DNA from: Nigrospora sphaerica
Lineage: Eukaryota; Ascomycota; Sordariomycetes; Amphisphaeriales; Apiosporaceae
Direction of reading: 5' to 3'
Length of the DNA stretch: 64,000 bases
Assembly (NCBI GenBank): GCA_018287875.1
Contig: JAGVVL010000021.1
Span: forward strand, 186,001 to 250,000
A program made the translations under genes and the position numbers. Position 1 is the stretch's first letter. The number at the start of each line of letters is the position of its first letter. The notes below the pieces were generated by a model that saw nothing but the letters and a program-made list of their open reading frames with translations, had not been told where the DNA came from and ran no database searches. This document shows, piece by piece, positions 31,630 to 41,308 of the stretch.

Positions 31630-31682
31630 CCCACTAATTTCCACTATCTTAACTTTACCGTTACATAACTCCACCACGAATT

Positions 31683-33334
31683 ATGGCAAAGCCTTCAAAC
31701 GAGTCTCAGATTACGCTAGCGGTCCAAGCGATTCAAGAAGACCCAAAATTATCCGTCCGACGCGCTGCATCCATCTTTAATGTCCCTCGATCGACCCTCT
31801 TCGACAGAATGAAAGGCATACGTGCCGTACAGGATACCCGATCGGTCCGCCATCGATTAACGGAATTAGAAGAGAATGTGATTGTCACATATGTAATTGA
31901 CCTCGATTCGCAAGGGTTTGCTCCCGGATTCCAGATGTGGAAGATATGGCCAATGTTATTCTTGCGACGCGTCACGCGTCACGCGTTGGGATGCGCTGGG
32001 CCTCGAACTTCATCAAGCGACAACCACGACTAAAGACGCGTTTATCTCGTGCATACGACTATTAGAGGGCCCTCTGCGAGGATCCTGAAAAGATCGCGGC
32101 TTGGTTCGAGCTTTTCCATAATACGAGGGTCAAGAACGGCATTCTCGACGAGGATCTGTACAACTTCGACGAGACCGGCTTCATGATGGGCCAGATCGCG
32201 TCCTCGATGGTTGTTACAGGCGCCGATCGCGACGGAAAACGCAAGAAGATCCAGCCGGGTAATCGGGAATGGGTTACCGCCATCCAGGGCGTGTGTGCGG
32301 ACGGCTGGTGTGTCCCGCCGTTTATAGCGGTAAAGGCAAAACCCATCTCGCGAACTGGTACACCGACAGCACCCTACCACGCGACTGGGTAATCAAACCT
32401 ACCTCGAATGATGGACCAATAACGAGACAGGCCTGGAATAGATTCGGCATTTCGATAAACACACTGCCACGCGCACAAAGGGACCATATCGGATGCTAGT
32501 CATCGATGGGCACAAGAGCCACGTTTCGGCCGAATTCCAGGCTTTCTGCAAAGAGAAGAACATCATCACGGTCTCTATGCCTCCGCACTCGTCGCATCTT
32601 CTCCAGCCCCTTGACGTTGGGTGTTTTGGTCCATTGAAGCGGGCGTACGGTCGCGAGATCGAAGGGCTCATAAAATCGCACGTGAATCATATCACGAAGG
32701 CCGAGTTCCTAATCGCCTTTCAGGCGGCGTTTTCCAAGGTTTTCACACCTAACAATGTTAAAGCCGGATTCAAAGGGGCCGGTTTAGTCCCTATAAACCC
32801 GGAACAGGTCATATCGAAACTAGATGCCAAGTTATCGACGCCTTCGCCGACCGGGAGCCTCCCGACCGCGACCATCCCATGGGCCTCTCAGACGCCACAC
32901 AACCCGACCGAGGCGACTTCGCAGACTGATTATATTAAAAGTCGAGTCCGACGTCACTAGGAAGCTCTCCGACACCGATTCTATCGGCAGTTGACCAGAT
33001 TGCGAAGGGTACGATGGCGATAATGCACGAGAATGCCCTTTTAAGAGCCGAGGTCCGTACCCTTCGAGAGGCGAATAGCAGCCTTGCAAAACGTCGCAGA
33101 GCAAAGAAAACACGTGTAAGGCAAGGGGGTACACTTGGTATCGGCGAGGGACAAGACCTTTTAGACCAGAAGGACCTAGATAGACAGTTAGGGGACGAAA
33201 CGCGTGCGAGTAGTAGTCGTGCGAGGAGGGCGCAACCACGCGAAAGGCGCTGTGGCACCTGCAGAAACACCGGTCATAATGCGCGCACTTGTGAGATAGT
33301 TGTAGAGGCGTCTGGAGATTCGGATTCGGATTAG
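31683..33334 (+). pseudogene. Fot1-type transposase of copy B
   Basis: Starts at the ATG at 31683 with a psq HTH (Val-Arg-Arg-Ala-Ala-Ser-Ile-Phe-Asn-Val-Pro-Arg-Ser-Thr-Leu) and a CENP-B HTH. The frame is broken near 31950, has a TAG at 32063-32065, and shifts again near 32330 and 32420-32460. The DDE residues are all visible: Asn-Phe-Asp-Glu-Thr-Gly (32160-32180), Val-Ile-Asp-Gly-His-Lys-Ser-His (about 32500) and Gln-Pro-Leu-Asp-Val-Gly (about 32610), spaced DD35D. The C-terminal part (frame shift near 32960) has a coiled coil and a complete Cys-x2-Cys-x4-His-x4-Cys knuckle at 33250-33290, ending in Ser-Asp at 33334. Not functional. Confidence 0.88.
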
Positions 33335-33395
33335 ATTAGATTGATTTAAGGCGTTGTGGTTGCGTAATTGATTGATTTGTCGCGAAGGTGCCGAT

Positions 33396-33438
33396 AAGTG
33401 TCCGGCTGATCTGACTGTCCGGCTGATATGACATCTAC

Positions 33439-33440
<2 letters not shown>
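33396..33440 (-). repeat. Right terminal inverted repeat of copy B
   Basis: Exact reverse complement of 31585-31629, followed by TA. Confidence 0.95.

Positions 33441-33488
<48 letters not shown>
33441..33488 (+). repeat. (TAA)n microsatellite
   Basis: About 15 perfect TAA units, beginning at the TA duplicated by the transposon. It borders the LINE fragment on its right, but its orientation is opposite to that expected for the tail of that minus-strand fragment. Confidence 0.85.
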
Positions 33489-33489
<1 letters not shown>

Positions 33490-34030
33490 CGTTACCTCCC
33501 GTTTGTGTCGAGGAGGCAGAGTCTTAGCTACTTGGGGGCCCCAGGCGCTGTGGCGGCGGTAGGGGCAGTAGCAGCTACAGCATACGTCTTAAGAGCTTTA
33601 ATCTCCTTATAGATAGCCTGTAGCGTGTTCTCGATAGTATTGATACGTCTTTCGACGCTAAGCTGGTTGTCTGATTCCTTAGCCGCCGTCTCTAGGACCG
33701 GAATAGCGGCTTAAACTGCTGTAGCTAAGGCCGTAATGTTGACTTCACTAGCTAGGAAGCGTTTGAAGTCGTCTATGGTGCTGCGTATATCCTCTGGACT
33801 GCGTCTAGGTGCTGTGATACTGTTTGGCGATGGTGTTCTTGAGTCCAGAGGTGACGGCTCGGGGGTGGGGCGGGCCTATGGCGGCTCCCACCACCCGCGC
33901 TTTGCCTCGAGGGTGGTGAATCGACCATTTCTAAGCTAAATAAAGCCCTAGGAACAGTTTCCGGGCTATCCGGTAGCTTATAGAGTCGTGGTTGTGAAGT
34001 TATCGCTGTGTGGGGTCGGTTTCGAAAAGG
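33489..34030 (-). mobile_element. LINE-B 5'-end fragment (second copy)
   Basis: Collinear with 23889-24428 and around nine-tenths identical by eye, covering the 5' end and first part of ORF1 only. Both copies end at the same right-hand point (TTCGAAAAG), which defines the 5' terminus of the family. Everything downstream of the ORF1 start is missing. Confidence 0.85.
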
Positions 34031-34036
34031 TTTTTT

Positions 34037-34243
34037 TTGCCCGCAAGTAGGTGTTCCTTGCTTCCTATCTGTGCTGCGTCGCAAAGCTTTGACGTCATTG
34101 AAAACCTGATACAAGCAGCTGAACCTCCGCCTTTTGCCATAGACGAAATCTAGCACGTGGTTATATTCTTTTGAGCAGCCAAGCCCAGGAAATATTACAT
34201 GCCCCGCTTTGTTTTCCAATTGGCCCTTGAAGTGACGCTGCAT
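34037..34243 (-). pseudogene. Unidentified coding fragment
   Basis: The minus strand has a well-composed reading frame (Gly-His-Val-Ile-Phe-Pro-Gly-Leu-Gly-Cys; Cys-Leu-Tyr-Gln-Val-Phe-Asn-Asp-Val) directly abutting the 5' end of the LINE fragment. It looks like part of a real protein cut by that insertion, but I do not recognise it. Confidence 0.3.
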
Positions 34244-34459
34244 GTATACTTGTGGCGTCTTATGCCAGGCGGATAAAATAGCAATACCACAGCCACGTAT
34301 CCCTTAATCGAACTCTTTTATATATCTAGAGGACGGTAAACAATGTCAAGGTTACAGCGAATAGCATAGAATCAAAAAGTGAGTGTATTGCGTGTCCTCC
34401 AGTCAACAAAACCACGCTTGCATGTAGCCGAGCTTCCACTCTCTCGTCAGAATCCACTT

Positions 34460-36566
34460 TTAGAACATGGCCAGTGCCTTGACGCGCCGGTCTGCGAGTA
34501 GCCACAGCCGGTCCGCAGGGATCTTTCCTCCATCCTTTAGGCTGAGGAGCTGGGCGCTCTTCACCAGGTTCTTGATTTCTCGTCCGTTTAGGTGGAGCTG
34601 TGAAAGCTTCTGCAACAAGTCCTCGTCAACTTCGACGCGGTCCTTTCCGATACGGTCGATAAAGTTCTTCCAGATTTGGTACCGGGACTCGTTGTCAAGA
34701 TCCGGAAACGGGAGAAATAGATCGACTCGTGATTGGAAGGCGTGGTCAATACTAGAGATTCTGTTCGTTGTCAAAAACACAATGCCTTGATAGTACTCCA
34801 GTCTAGTAAGAAAGACTAGACGAGGTATGTTAGTAAAATGTCTCGTGACCGTTACAATGATTTCTTACCGGATACAAGCTCGTTTCTAGCGAGATTATCA
34901 TCCGTCCGAGCACCTAGGAAGATGTCGGCTTCATCAAGCAGAAGCATAGCACCCCACAAAGTGCAAAGTTCTAGAGCACGGTCTAGGTTCTCTTCAACGA
35001 CCCCAGGCTCGGTACCAAGTTCGCCAGCGCTCATAAAGTAGAGCGGCGCCCGCGAACGCTCAGATACAGCCTCGGCGGTGAACGTTTTACCGACGCCGGG
35101 CGGACCGAACATCAGGATAATCAGGCCACGCCCTTTATCAGTAATGAAGTCGTCGAACTTGTTGTTACTCAATAAAGCCTTATTCTCAACAAAGGCCCAA
35201 GCGAGGTACTTTTCGCCACCGGGGAAACAAGCTTCTCGAAAGCTTCATCGTTCCAAACAACGTCGGTCAGTTGATCAATCTGGACTTCGCACCACTCCTT
35301 GGACTTGAGATCAAAGGCCTTCATCCAAGGAGTTGCCAACAGGCATTGCTCCTCAGTCAACGATGTGAAGTCTTCGGTCCGTCCATTGGCCGTCGAATCC
35401 TCGTTGGCAGAAACGGCCGTGAATTCATCCACGGGCACAGAGGCTGTCGATAGCCCATCATCCGAGGGTTCGTACTCTACATCAGAAGCAGAATCGGCGT
35501 GCTCGGAGGGAGGGGTAGAAGAGTGGCTTGCGGAGGCTGGGGGTGCGTGGTTGTCGTTGGTGTCACTGGAGTTCCCGATGTCTCCACTCTGGGCATTGAG
35601 TGGCTTTAGGGATGGTTTGACCATGTTGCAGCTTCGGTAGTAGGCATGAGCATCGATACAAACTTTGCCTGAGATTGGTTGCAAAATCTTCTGGTCTTTT
35701 TCGAGTAGCACTTTGGTACTGGCACAGTGCATGAGGTGATACCCACGCAGGCGTTCGAACATGCGCCCGCGCTTGATGAAGTGAGCTCGGCTCGTCTCCG
35801 GGTCTGGAAGAAAAGAGACCGGAAACAGTGGTAAATCCTTAGTTCTTCTGAGGCCTTTGAAAAAGTTGATCTTGAAAACCGTGTTGGCGAAACCGGCGGA
35901 TTCCCCGTTCCAGTCCACATACTCCACCCCGATCTCCCACCATGGCTTGCTGCCACTGGTCTTTTCTCGGTACCAAATGACTCTGCAAACTGCTTGAATA
36001 CCAAAGAACCGCGTGACGACCAAGCATTGAGGTGGAAAGATCTGCCACACGTTTTGATAGGCGACCTTCCCAGTCGACATAGTGTGTTCTAGAAAGGCCA
36101 CAGATGGTCCGACGATGGGCGTGAGGAATTTGAGGAAGGCATTTGCGGCTGCTTTGAGTGCCACAGCCGTTGACGGGGCTGTACTGGGGAAGTTTTTCAA
36201 TTCCTTCCATCTGTGAACAAGAGGTCTGAATGGCGGAGCGAATGCCCAGCCATCGAGATCCATATCCAGGTCCTGATAGTTTTGTAGGACCTGGGCGAGG
36301 ACTTCTCGCATGGTGGGGTCGTTGACAGTGAAGCCTGTAGTAACCCAGCGTCCATCATGGGACTCATGGTGGTGCACAAGAGCACATTGGGCTTCTTGCT
36401 GTTGCAGGTGGTCTTCCTCGTCGCTGACTGAGGGGAAGGCACTCCAGCGCGTGGGGCAGTCCGGATACAGGCAACGATGCTTGTACCTTACAGCGACAAC
36501 ATCCGGACCGGAATAGCGATTAGATGGCTCGAAGTCAAAAAGGGATCGTACAGTAGGAGGTTCCAT
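34460..36566 (-). pseudogene. AAA ATPase with N-terminal DUF7025-like domain (one frameshift)
   Basis: Fungal AAA+ ATPase of unknown substrate. ATG at 36566 (a further in-frame ATG at 36602 is less likely). The first ~330 residues match the DUF7025 style (Phe-Glu-Pro-Ser-Asn-Arg-Tyr; Trp-Tyr-Arg-Glu-Lys; Gly-Arg-Met-Phe-Glu-Arg-Leu-Arg-Gly-Tyr), then a Ser/Asp/Glu-rich linker. The frame breaks at about 35224, where a run of four C seems to lack one base, and resumes in the next frame for the ATPase: Gly-Pro-Pro-Gly-Val-Gly-Lys-Thr (Walker A, about 35080-35103) and Leu-Leu-Leu-Asp-Glu-Ala-Asp (Walker B, about 34940). An intron at 34816-34868 (GTAAGA, ACTAAC, CTAG; 53 nt) leads to the sensor and arginine-finger region (Phe-Leu-Thr-Thr-Asn-Arg; Phe-Gln-Ser-Arg-Val-Asp-Leu) and the lid, ending at 34460. 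All catalytic motifs are intact, so a base-calling error is possible. Confidence 0.85.
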
Positions 36567-36569
36567 GAT

Positions 36570-37680
36570 GCTGTATTCCCGCCTGCAGCGTAGTAAGCGC
36601 ACCTGATATCGATTCCGGGTTGTATTAATGTAATACTAAAGCAGTAAAACAATAGGATGCAATGTCTGGGTAGCGAACGGGTATAAAACGATCGTGACAA
36701 GTACACATTAGAGTAACTCTATTCTGCTCAGCTGCAGGATCAAGCCACCTCGCGCTCACGTAGTACCTTGATGTGATCATTTGACTATACGGCGCATTAG
36801 CTGGGTAATCGACCGCAGACTGTGCAACCAAACGTCTGCTGTGACTGCATTATCTTCCTGTAAGCCAAGCAACTGATTGCGAGTAGTTATTGGGGCCTGT
36901 TGTAGCCTGCCGCCTCTTGTGAGCCAATAATTATTGTGAGCGATACGCCTGGCGCCTTGGCAGGCGCGTAGAATCTTGGGGTTTCCGTTTCGGCCAATGA
37001 GACGCGTCCGAAATGTTGAGGATGGGAACACCACAATCCACGTCTGGTTCCATATCCTCCCGGGTCTCGCACTGAAAGGCAATAAGTCATGCCACCGGCC
37101 AATATGGATATGCTCAGCCTATCTCGTATTCATTGAGGATGTGAACACCGCGATGCATGCCAAGATCCAATATCGAAAGTATCTTGGATTGGGGCCAATG
37201 AGTCATGTCCAGCAGGCTCTATATTTGGAGCGGATAAAATGTGGCAGTTCTTTAATCAATACAACACCCCGCTCGGCTCAGCGTAAGTCGTCCGTCTTTC
37301 CTTACGCGTCCCTATCACACGATTGAACTGTTGTTCGATGCATGCCAATCACCGACACGTCAGTCATATTCTCCGCATGCCAAGCACCGACACGTCAGTC
37401 ACATTCTCCGCATGCAATGAACCTGTTCATCTACGGGATAATTGAAATGTCTGCCAGGGAGGGGTTACTGCGTGTGGAGAATGAGTCGTTAAGGTGCCGC
37501 GAAGGGCATGATCACCGCTTCTAACTCCCCACCCTCCTGTTTCTTTCGTTATGGTTATCACTCGGACGTAACCGAGTTTCCTGCATAGTATGCTCGTATT
37601 GCTCAGAGTCCCTTCTTAAAGAAAGACGTTGAGCAGAACGGGACAGCATCGCTCTTTTGATTCATTATCGCTCTCCCAGG
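36570..37680. other. Intergenic between AAA ATPase and HET region
   Basis: No gene supported. Contains the 35-bp tandem duplication listed separately. Confidence 0.5.
37340..37409. repeat. Two tandem 35-bp repeats
   Basis: Units 37340-37374 and 37375-37409 share GCATGCCAA, CACCGACACGTCAGTCA and ATTCTCC and differ at two or three positions; a third GCATGC follows. Confidence 0.85.
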
Positions 37681-37783
37681 CCATCGCAATGGGCAAGAAG
37701 GAGCAAGAAATGGATATACTACACCAAGAAGGCAAAGGGGGGAGACGCCACGTTTACGAACGGGGTGAACCGCCTGAGGCTCC

Positions 37784-38260
37784 ATGCGACGAGAAGCCGG
37801 AGGGTGGGAAGAAGGCATCAAAAAAATGGAAGCCAGTGAGTACACTTTGAAGCCACTTCACGACGCAGAGGTGTCACTTCTTCTGGTGAATTTCGTTCTT
37901 GCCCGTATCCAGCTTGCTAATATTCACGTCAAGACACCCAGCGCGAAATACCGGCAGCACATCGTCGCAAACAATGCAGCGTTGCCGAATGATCTAAGGA
38001 GAATTTTAGGGGTTCCTAACAGTGCATTCGGATATGAAGAGCGCGAAACCAACACCAAGCAGATTTCTTCGAAGCAGTTAGGAGGTTCAGCGTATGAACA
38101 GACAGCTAAGCATATAGGAGACCACAAGTCATCCAAACAGCGACGAGCAAAGCAAGGTAAGGACACGTCTCCTAGTATGGAATGCAAGACGGATGACAGG
38201 AATTATTACTCCCATGGTGGCCTCTTAAAGCTGAATCGAATGTATAGCTTCGACGTCTAA
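37784..38260 (+). CDS. Hypothetical protein upstream of the HET gene
   Basis: A 158-codon frame with a basic, Lys/Ser-rich C-terminal half. A different frame from the ATG at 37689 is also rich in Lys/Gly/Glu and ends at a possible GTGAGT donor at 37835. Neither has a recognisable domain, and they overlap. It ends 17 bases before the HET start and could be leader or an unrecognised exon. Confidence 0.25.
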   Translation: MRREAGGWEEGIKKMEASEYTLKPLHDAEVSLLLVNFVLARIQLANIHVKTPSAKYRQHIVANNAALPNDLRRILGVPNSAFGYEERETNTKQISSKQLGGSAYEQTAKHIGDHKSSKQRRAKQGKDTSPSMECKTDDRNYYSHGGLLKLNRMYSFDV

Positions 38261-38276
38261 CACACTCGAATCAGAG

Positions 38277-40706
38277 ATGCAACCTTGCTCGGAGGGAAAT
38301 CGTGTTCACATTACCCACAATAGAGAGGCTCATACAAAGCATGGAGAAAGCGACTCCCATAAACCGGAGCTACCCAAAGAAACCACAGCTATCTACAAGC
38401 CCCTACCTCAAGATGGGAAGAATCTCATCCGCGTACTGTCAATTCTGCCATTCGCGACAAGTTCGTCAGAGCGACCTCCAGTATCTTGTATCCTGGAGGA
38501 GGTCGACCTTGGTGCCTGGAACCCGGCATATCTGACTTTCCGCAACATGCTCCCAGATTGCAAACGAGGTAGAGACCTCGGGGCCTGCCGCGATCGATAC
38601 GCCCTGTGGGATATCTACAATACTCAGCAAGAAAAAGGTCAACTCGAGGAGCTAATCACGCCCAACGAGATCCCCACGCACCTACCTTTCGCCGGCCGCT
38701 TCGACCTACCCTTGGAAAGACTAGAAGGGCTCCACGACCGCTACGACTGGGGAGACTTCTTGGCACTGAGCTACGTTTGGGGTGACCAGAGTCAGAAGAA
38801 GACCATCCTTCTAAACAATACTCCTTTTGAGGTCGGCGAGAGTCTCTTCAACGCCTTGATCCGCCTCGGCTCCTCATTTGAGGTTCGGTCGAGGGGATTG
38901 AAAGTATGGATCGACGCGATTTGTATCAATCAGCAAGACACATGTGAGCGAGAGATCCAGGTACAGAAGATGGACATGATCTACTCCGAGGCCCTCGCCG
39001 TAAGGGCATGGCTAGGACATCCACCAACCGGGATCGCCACTGAGCTTATTAAGTTCAGATCAATCCTGGACCATGCTTCGGGCTTCAACGGAAAGCCAGG
39101 TACAGATGTGCGCGACATACATCTGCATATCCAAGTGTTGAGTATAAAAGCAGTAATCGACAGTTTGACGGAGGACGAGGACACCATGTACTCGACCTGT
39201 TCCGTTATCGAGGCGATCTTTAGCCACCCGTACTGGGAGAGGCTCTGGATCACCCAGGAAGTTTCACTGGCATCTTCACTCCTATTTTGGTACGGAGACT
39301 TTGGTTTCACTACACCAGAGCTGCTGGCCTTTCAAAGGGTTGAGTGGAGCAGAGCCGACAAATCCATATCCCGTCTCCTGCGCCGCATCGGAGGTATGCG
39401 GTTGACTACAATTTTCCACCATGTCATGTCAGCTACGACCAGACTATTCGGACTCCGAGGAGGGGGCATTGACAACATCCTTGAGGAGGCAAGTCAGGAC
39501 GAACTTGTGGCACGATGCATTCAATATGCCAGGACTTCCCAAGCGACGGACCTCCGAGACAAGGTGTACGGACTCTATGCACTGATACCCCGTGCTATTT
39601 CTGCGCACATCGTTCCCAATTATCACCCATGTTTCACTTGGAGGGACTCTTGGGTCATGCTCACCAAGGCATGCTATCAGCATGGTGGAAATCTTAATCT
39701 TTTGGCGAGAACAGCAGGTTACTTGACAGTCCAGGCCGACACACCGACTTGGGCATTCGATCTCACGTGTCAAGATATGCGAAAGCTTTCAGCAGCTACA
39801 CACGGGTCTCTGGTCTCTGAGGAACAACAACCCGAAGATCTACTACCGAATCCTCACTCTCGTGCGAGCAATGGGCCATTTGCTACCGACTTCGGCCTCC
39901 AGTCGTCAATATCATTCTCGAAAGACAATCGTGTCATGCAATGCCATGGCGTTTTTGTTGACAGAGTCGGAAATATGACACGAATTACAGCTGCAGGGTA
40001 TATCGCAATCGAGCACCCGCTCCCCCTCACTGCTGTTGTCCCAAAGCGAGATGGAGTGGGGAAAGCTTGCCTTGATCCACGATTGTCTCTGGCACGCGCG
40101 TTATTATGCGACCCTCATTACGAATTTTCTCATGGCGCATCATTGCTAGATGTTCCTTGGTTCAGTCCCGAAGAGTTACAGGCGACACCTATTCGATTAG
40201 GAGATGGAGAAGTGTTTCACAGTACCCCGATGAGCGCAAATGGTGGTGCTGTCTTGCGCCAGGTGGCTTTCGTCCATCAATCCAGTTGGTACGACGTCTT
40301 GTCGCAGGAGGAAGGCATTCGTGAATGTTTCGAACGGGTTCTTCATAACAACGAGTTTTTTCAGCTTTCAGGGAAGCCTTTACGGGATTACTTCGCTACC
40401 GAGAAGGAAGAGGTCTGCAAAACCTGGGTGCAGCGACGACAGACCATACTTGCTACGTTATATTCGCTTATAGCTCAGCGTCTCTTCGAGACACAGAATG
40501 GGCTTATAGGTATTGTGACGAAGTTTGCGCTGCCCAACGACAGGATTGCTGTGCTGTTTGGGTGCGACATGCCAATGGTGTTGCGGCCGAAGAATAATGG
40601 GTATGAAGTGATTGGCAGTTGCTTCGTCGATGGATTGATGAACGGGGAGGCAGCAGAAGGAATCAAGCGGGGTGACTTCATACAGGAGACAATATTTCTT
40701 TATTGA
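38277..40706 (+). CDS. HET-domain protein (heterokaryon incompatibility type)
   Basis: Intact, single-exon, 809 residues. The HET domain spans about residues 160-325: Ala-Leu-Ser-Tyr-Val-Trp-Gly-Asp (block 1, about 38768), Trp-Ile-Asp-Ala-Ile-Cys-Ile-Asn-Gln-Gln (block 2, about 38910) with Gln-Val-Gln-Lys-Met-Asp-Met-Ile-Tyr, and Tyr-Trp-Glu-Arg-Leu-Trp-Ile-Thr-Gln-Glu-Val (block 3, about 39232). A long C-terminal part holds Asp-Leu-Arg-Asp-Lys-Val-Tyr-Gly-Leu and a terminal Gly-Ser-Cys-Phe-Val-Asp-Gly-Leu-Met-Asn-Gly-Glu motif usual in large fungal HET proteins. Members with this domain can trigger programmed cell death when incompatible strains fuse; whether this one does is unknown. No NACHT or repeat domain is present. 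The complete frame in a region full of relics suggests selection. Confidence 0.93.
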   Translation: MQPCSEGNRVHITHNREAHTKHGESDSHKPELPKETTAIYKPLPQDGKNLIRVLSILPFATSSSERPPVSCILEEVDLGAWNPAYLTFRNMLPDCKRGRDLGACRDRYALWDIYNTQQEKGQLEELITPNEIPTHLPFAGRFDLPLERLEGLHDRYDWGDFLALSYVWGDQSQKKTILLNNTPFEVGESLFNALIRLGSSFEVRSRGLKVWIDAICINQQDTCEREIQVQKMDMIYSEALAVRAWLGHPPTGIATELIKFRSILDHASGFNGKPGTDVRDIHLHIQVLSIKAVIDSLTEDEDTMYSTCSVIEAIFSHPYWERLWITQEVSLASSLLFWYGDFGFTTPELLAFQRVEWSRADKSISRLLRRIGGMRLTTIFHHVMSATTRLFGLRGGGIDNILEEASQDELVARCIQYARTSQATDLRDKVYGLYALIPRAISAHIVPNYHPCFTWRDSWVMLTKACYQHGGNLNLLARTAGYLTVQADTPTWAFDLTCQDMRKLSAATHGSLVSEEQQPEDLLPNPHSRASNGPFATDFGLQSSISFSKDNRVMQCHGVFVDRVGNMTRITAAGYIAIEHPLPLTAVVPKRDGVGKACLDPRLSLARALLCDPHYEFSHGASLLDVPWFSPEELQATPIRLGDGEVFHSTPMSANGGAVLRQVAFVHQSSWYDVLSQEEGIRECFERVLHNNEFFQLSGKPLRDYFATEKEEVCKTWVQRRQTILATLYSLIAQRLFETQNGLIGIVTKFALPNDRIAVLFGCDMPMVLRPKNNGYEVIGSCFVDGLMNGEAAEGIKRGDFIQETIFLY

Positions 40707-40796
40707 GCGAGCTATCAACAGATTTGGTTCAAAATGTGTTTTTTGCCGAGGTCCCTAAACGGAGCAGACCCTTTTAGGGCTCGGTTAGGTAGTTAT

Positions 40797-41308
40797 TGTT
40801 ACGACCCAAAAGATCAAGCCAAGAAAAGTGGCTCAGCACCGCACTAGCCACCCAAGGACCTCCCCAGCCACAAAGGAAACTATTGACAAAGGAAAGGCAA
40901 CCATGGGAACATTGCCCAGGCAAGAGAACTATTGCCAAGACCAGGAAGATTTCCTAATTGGGACAGGAGGTCACGTGATGGATATGAGGATCGCAAGCTA
41001 TCCAAGCTATCCACAGGGGTGGATATGTAGGATCACCAGCTATCCAACATATCCACGGTATCAAGTGAGGGAATGACTTGGTATATAAGTCAGAAGGATT
41101 TCCTAGTTAAACAGTCATTACCTCAGTGATCAATCTAAGCATCTATCTCACCCATAGATGGGAGTAATCTCCTAACGACCTATTGTGAAGTTCAGACCAG
41201 TTACCCAGTCACGCACCCTCAGTTATCAGTTACCCTACGACCAGTGTTCAAGCTAGACAGACGCTTTCTGTCCCTGATTGTACAAACCCTACGTCACGCA
41301 GTACTTAG
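40797..41308 (+). repeat. LTR-like sequence, left part, interrupted by a LINE
   Basis: Starts TGTTACGACCC and includes a TATA-like box (GGTATATAAGTCAG, about 41080) followed by a CT/CAGT-rich stretch, as in many fungal LTRs. The sequence appears to resume after the LINE, at 45753, and may end at ACA at 45892. No coding region or second LTR is present and no flanking duplication was found, so the limits are tentative. Confidence 0.45.

Larger units (their letters stand above)
31585..33440 (+). mobile_element. Fot1/pogo-type DNA transposon, copy B, complete ends
   Basis: Perfect 45-bp terminal inverted repeats at 31585-31629 and 33396-33440, flanked by TA on both sides (31583-31584, 33441-33442), the target duplication of the Tc1-mariner superfamily. 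Length 1856 bp, normal for Fot1-like elements. Its one gene is broken, so it could move only in trans. Confidence 0.95.
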
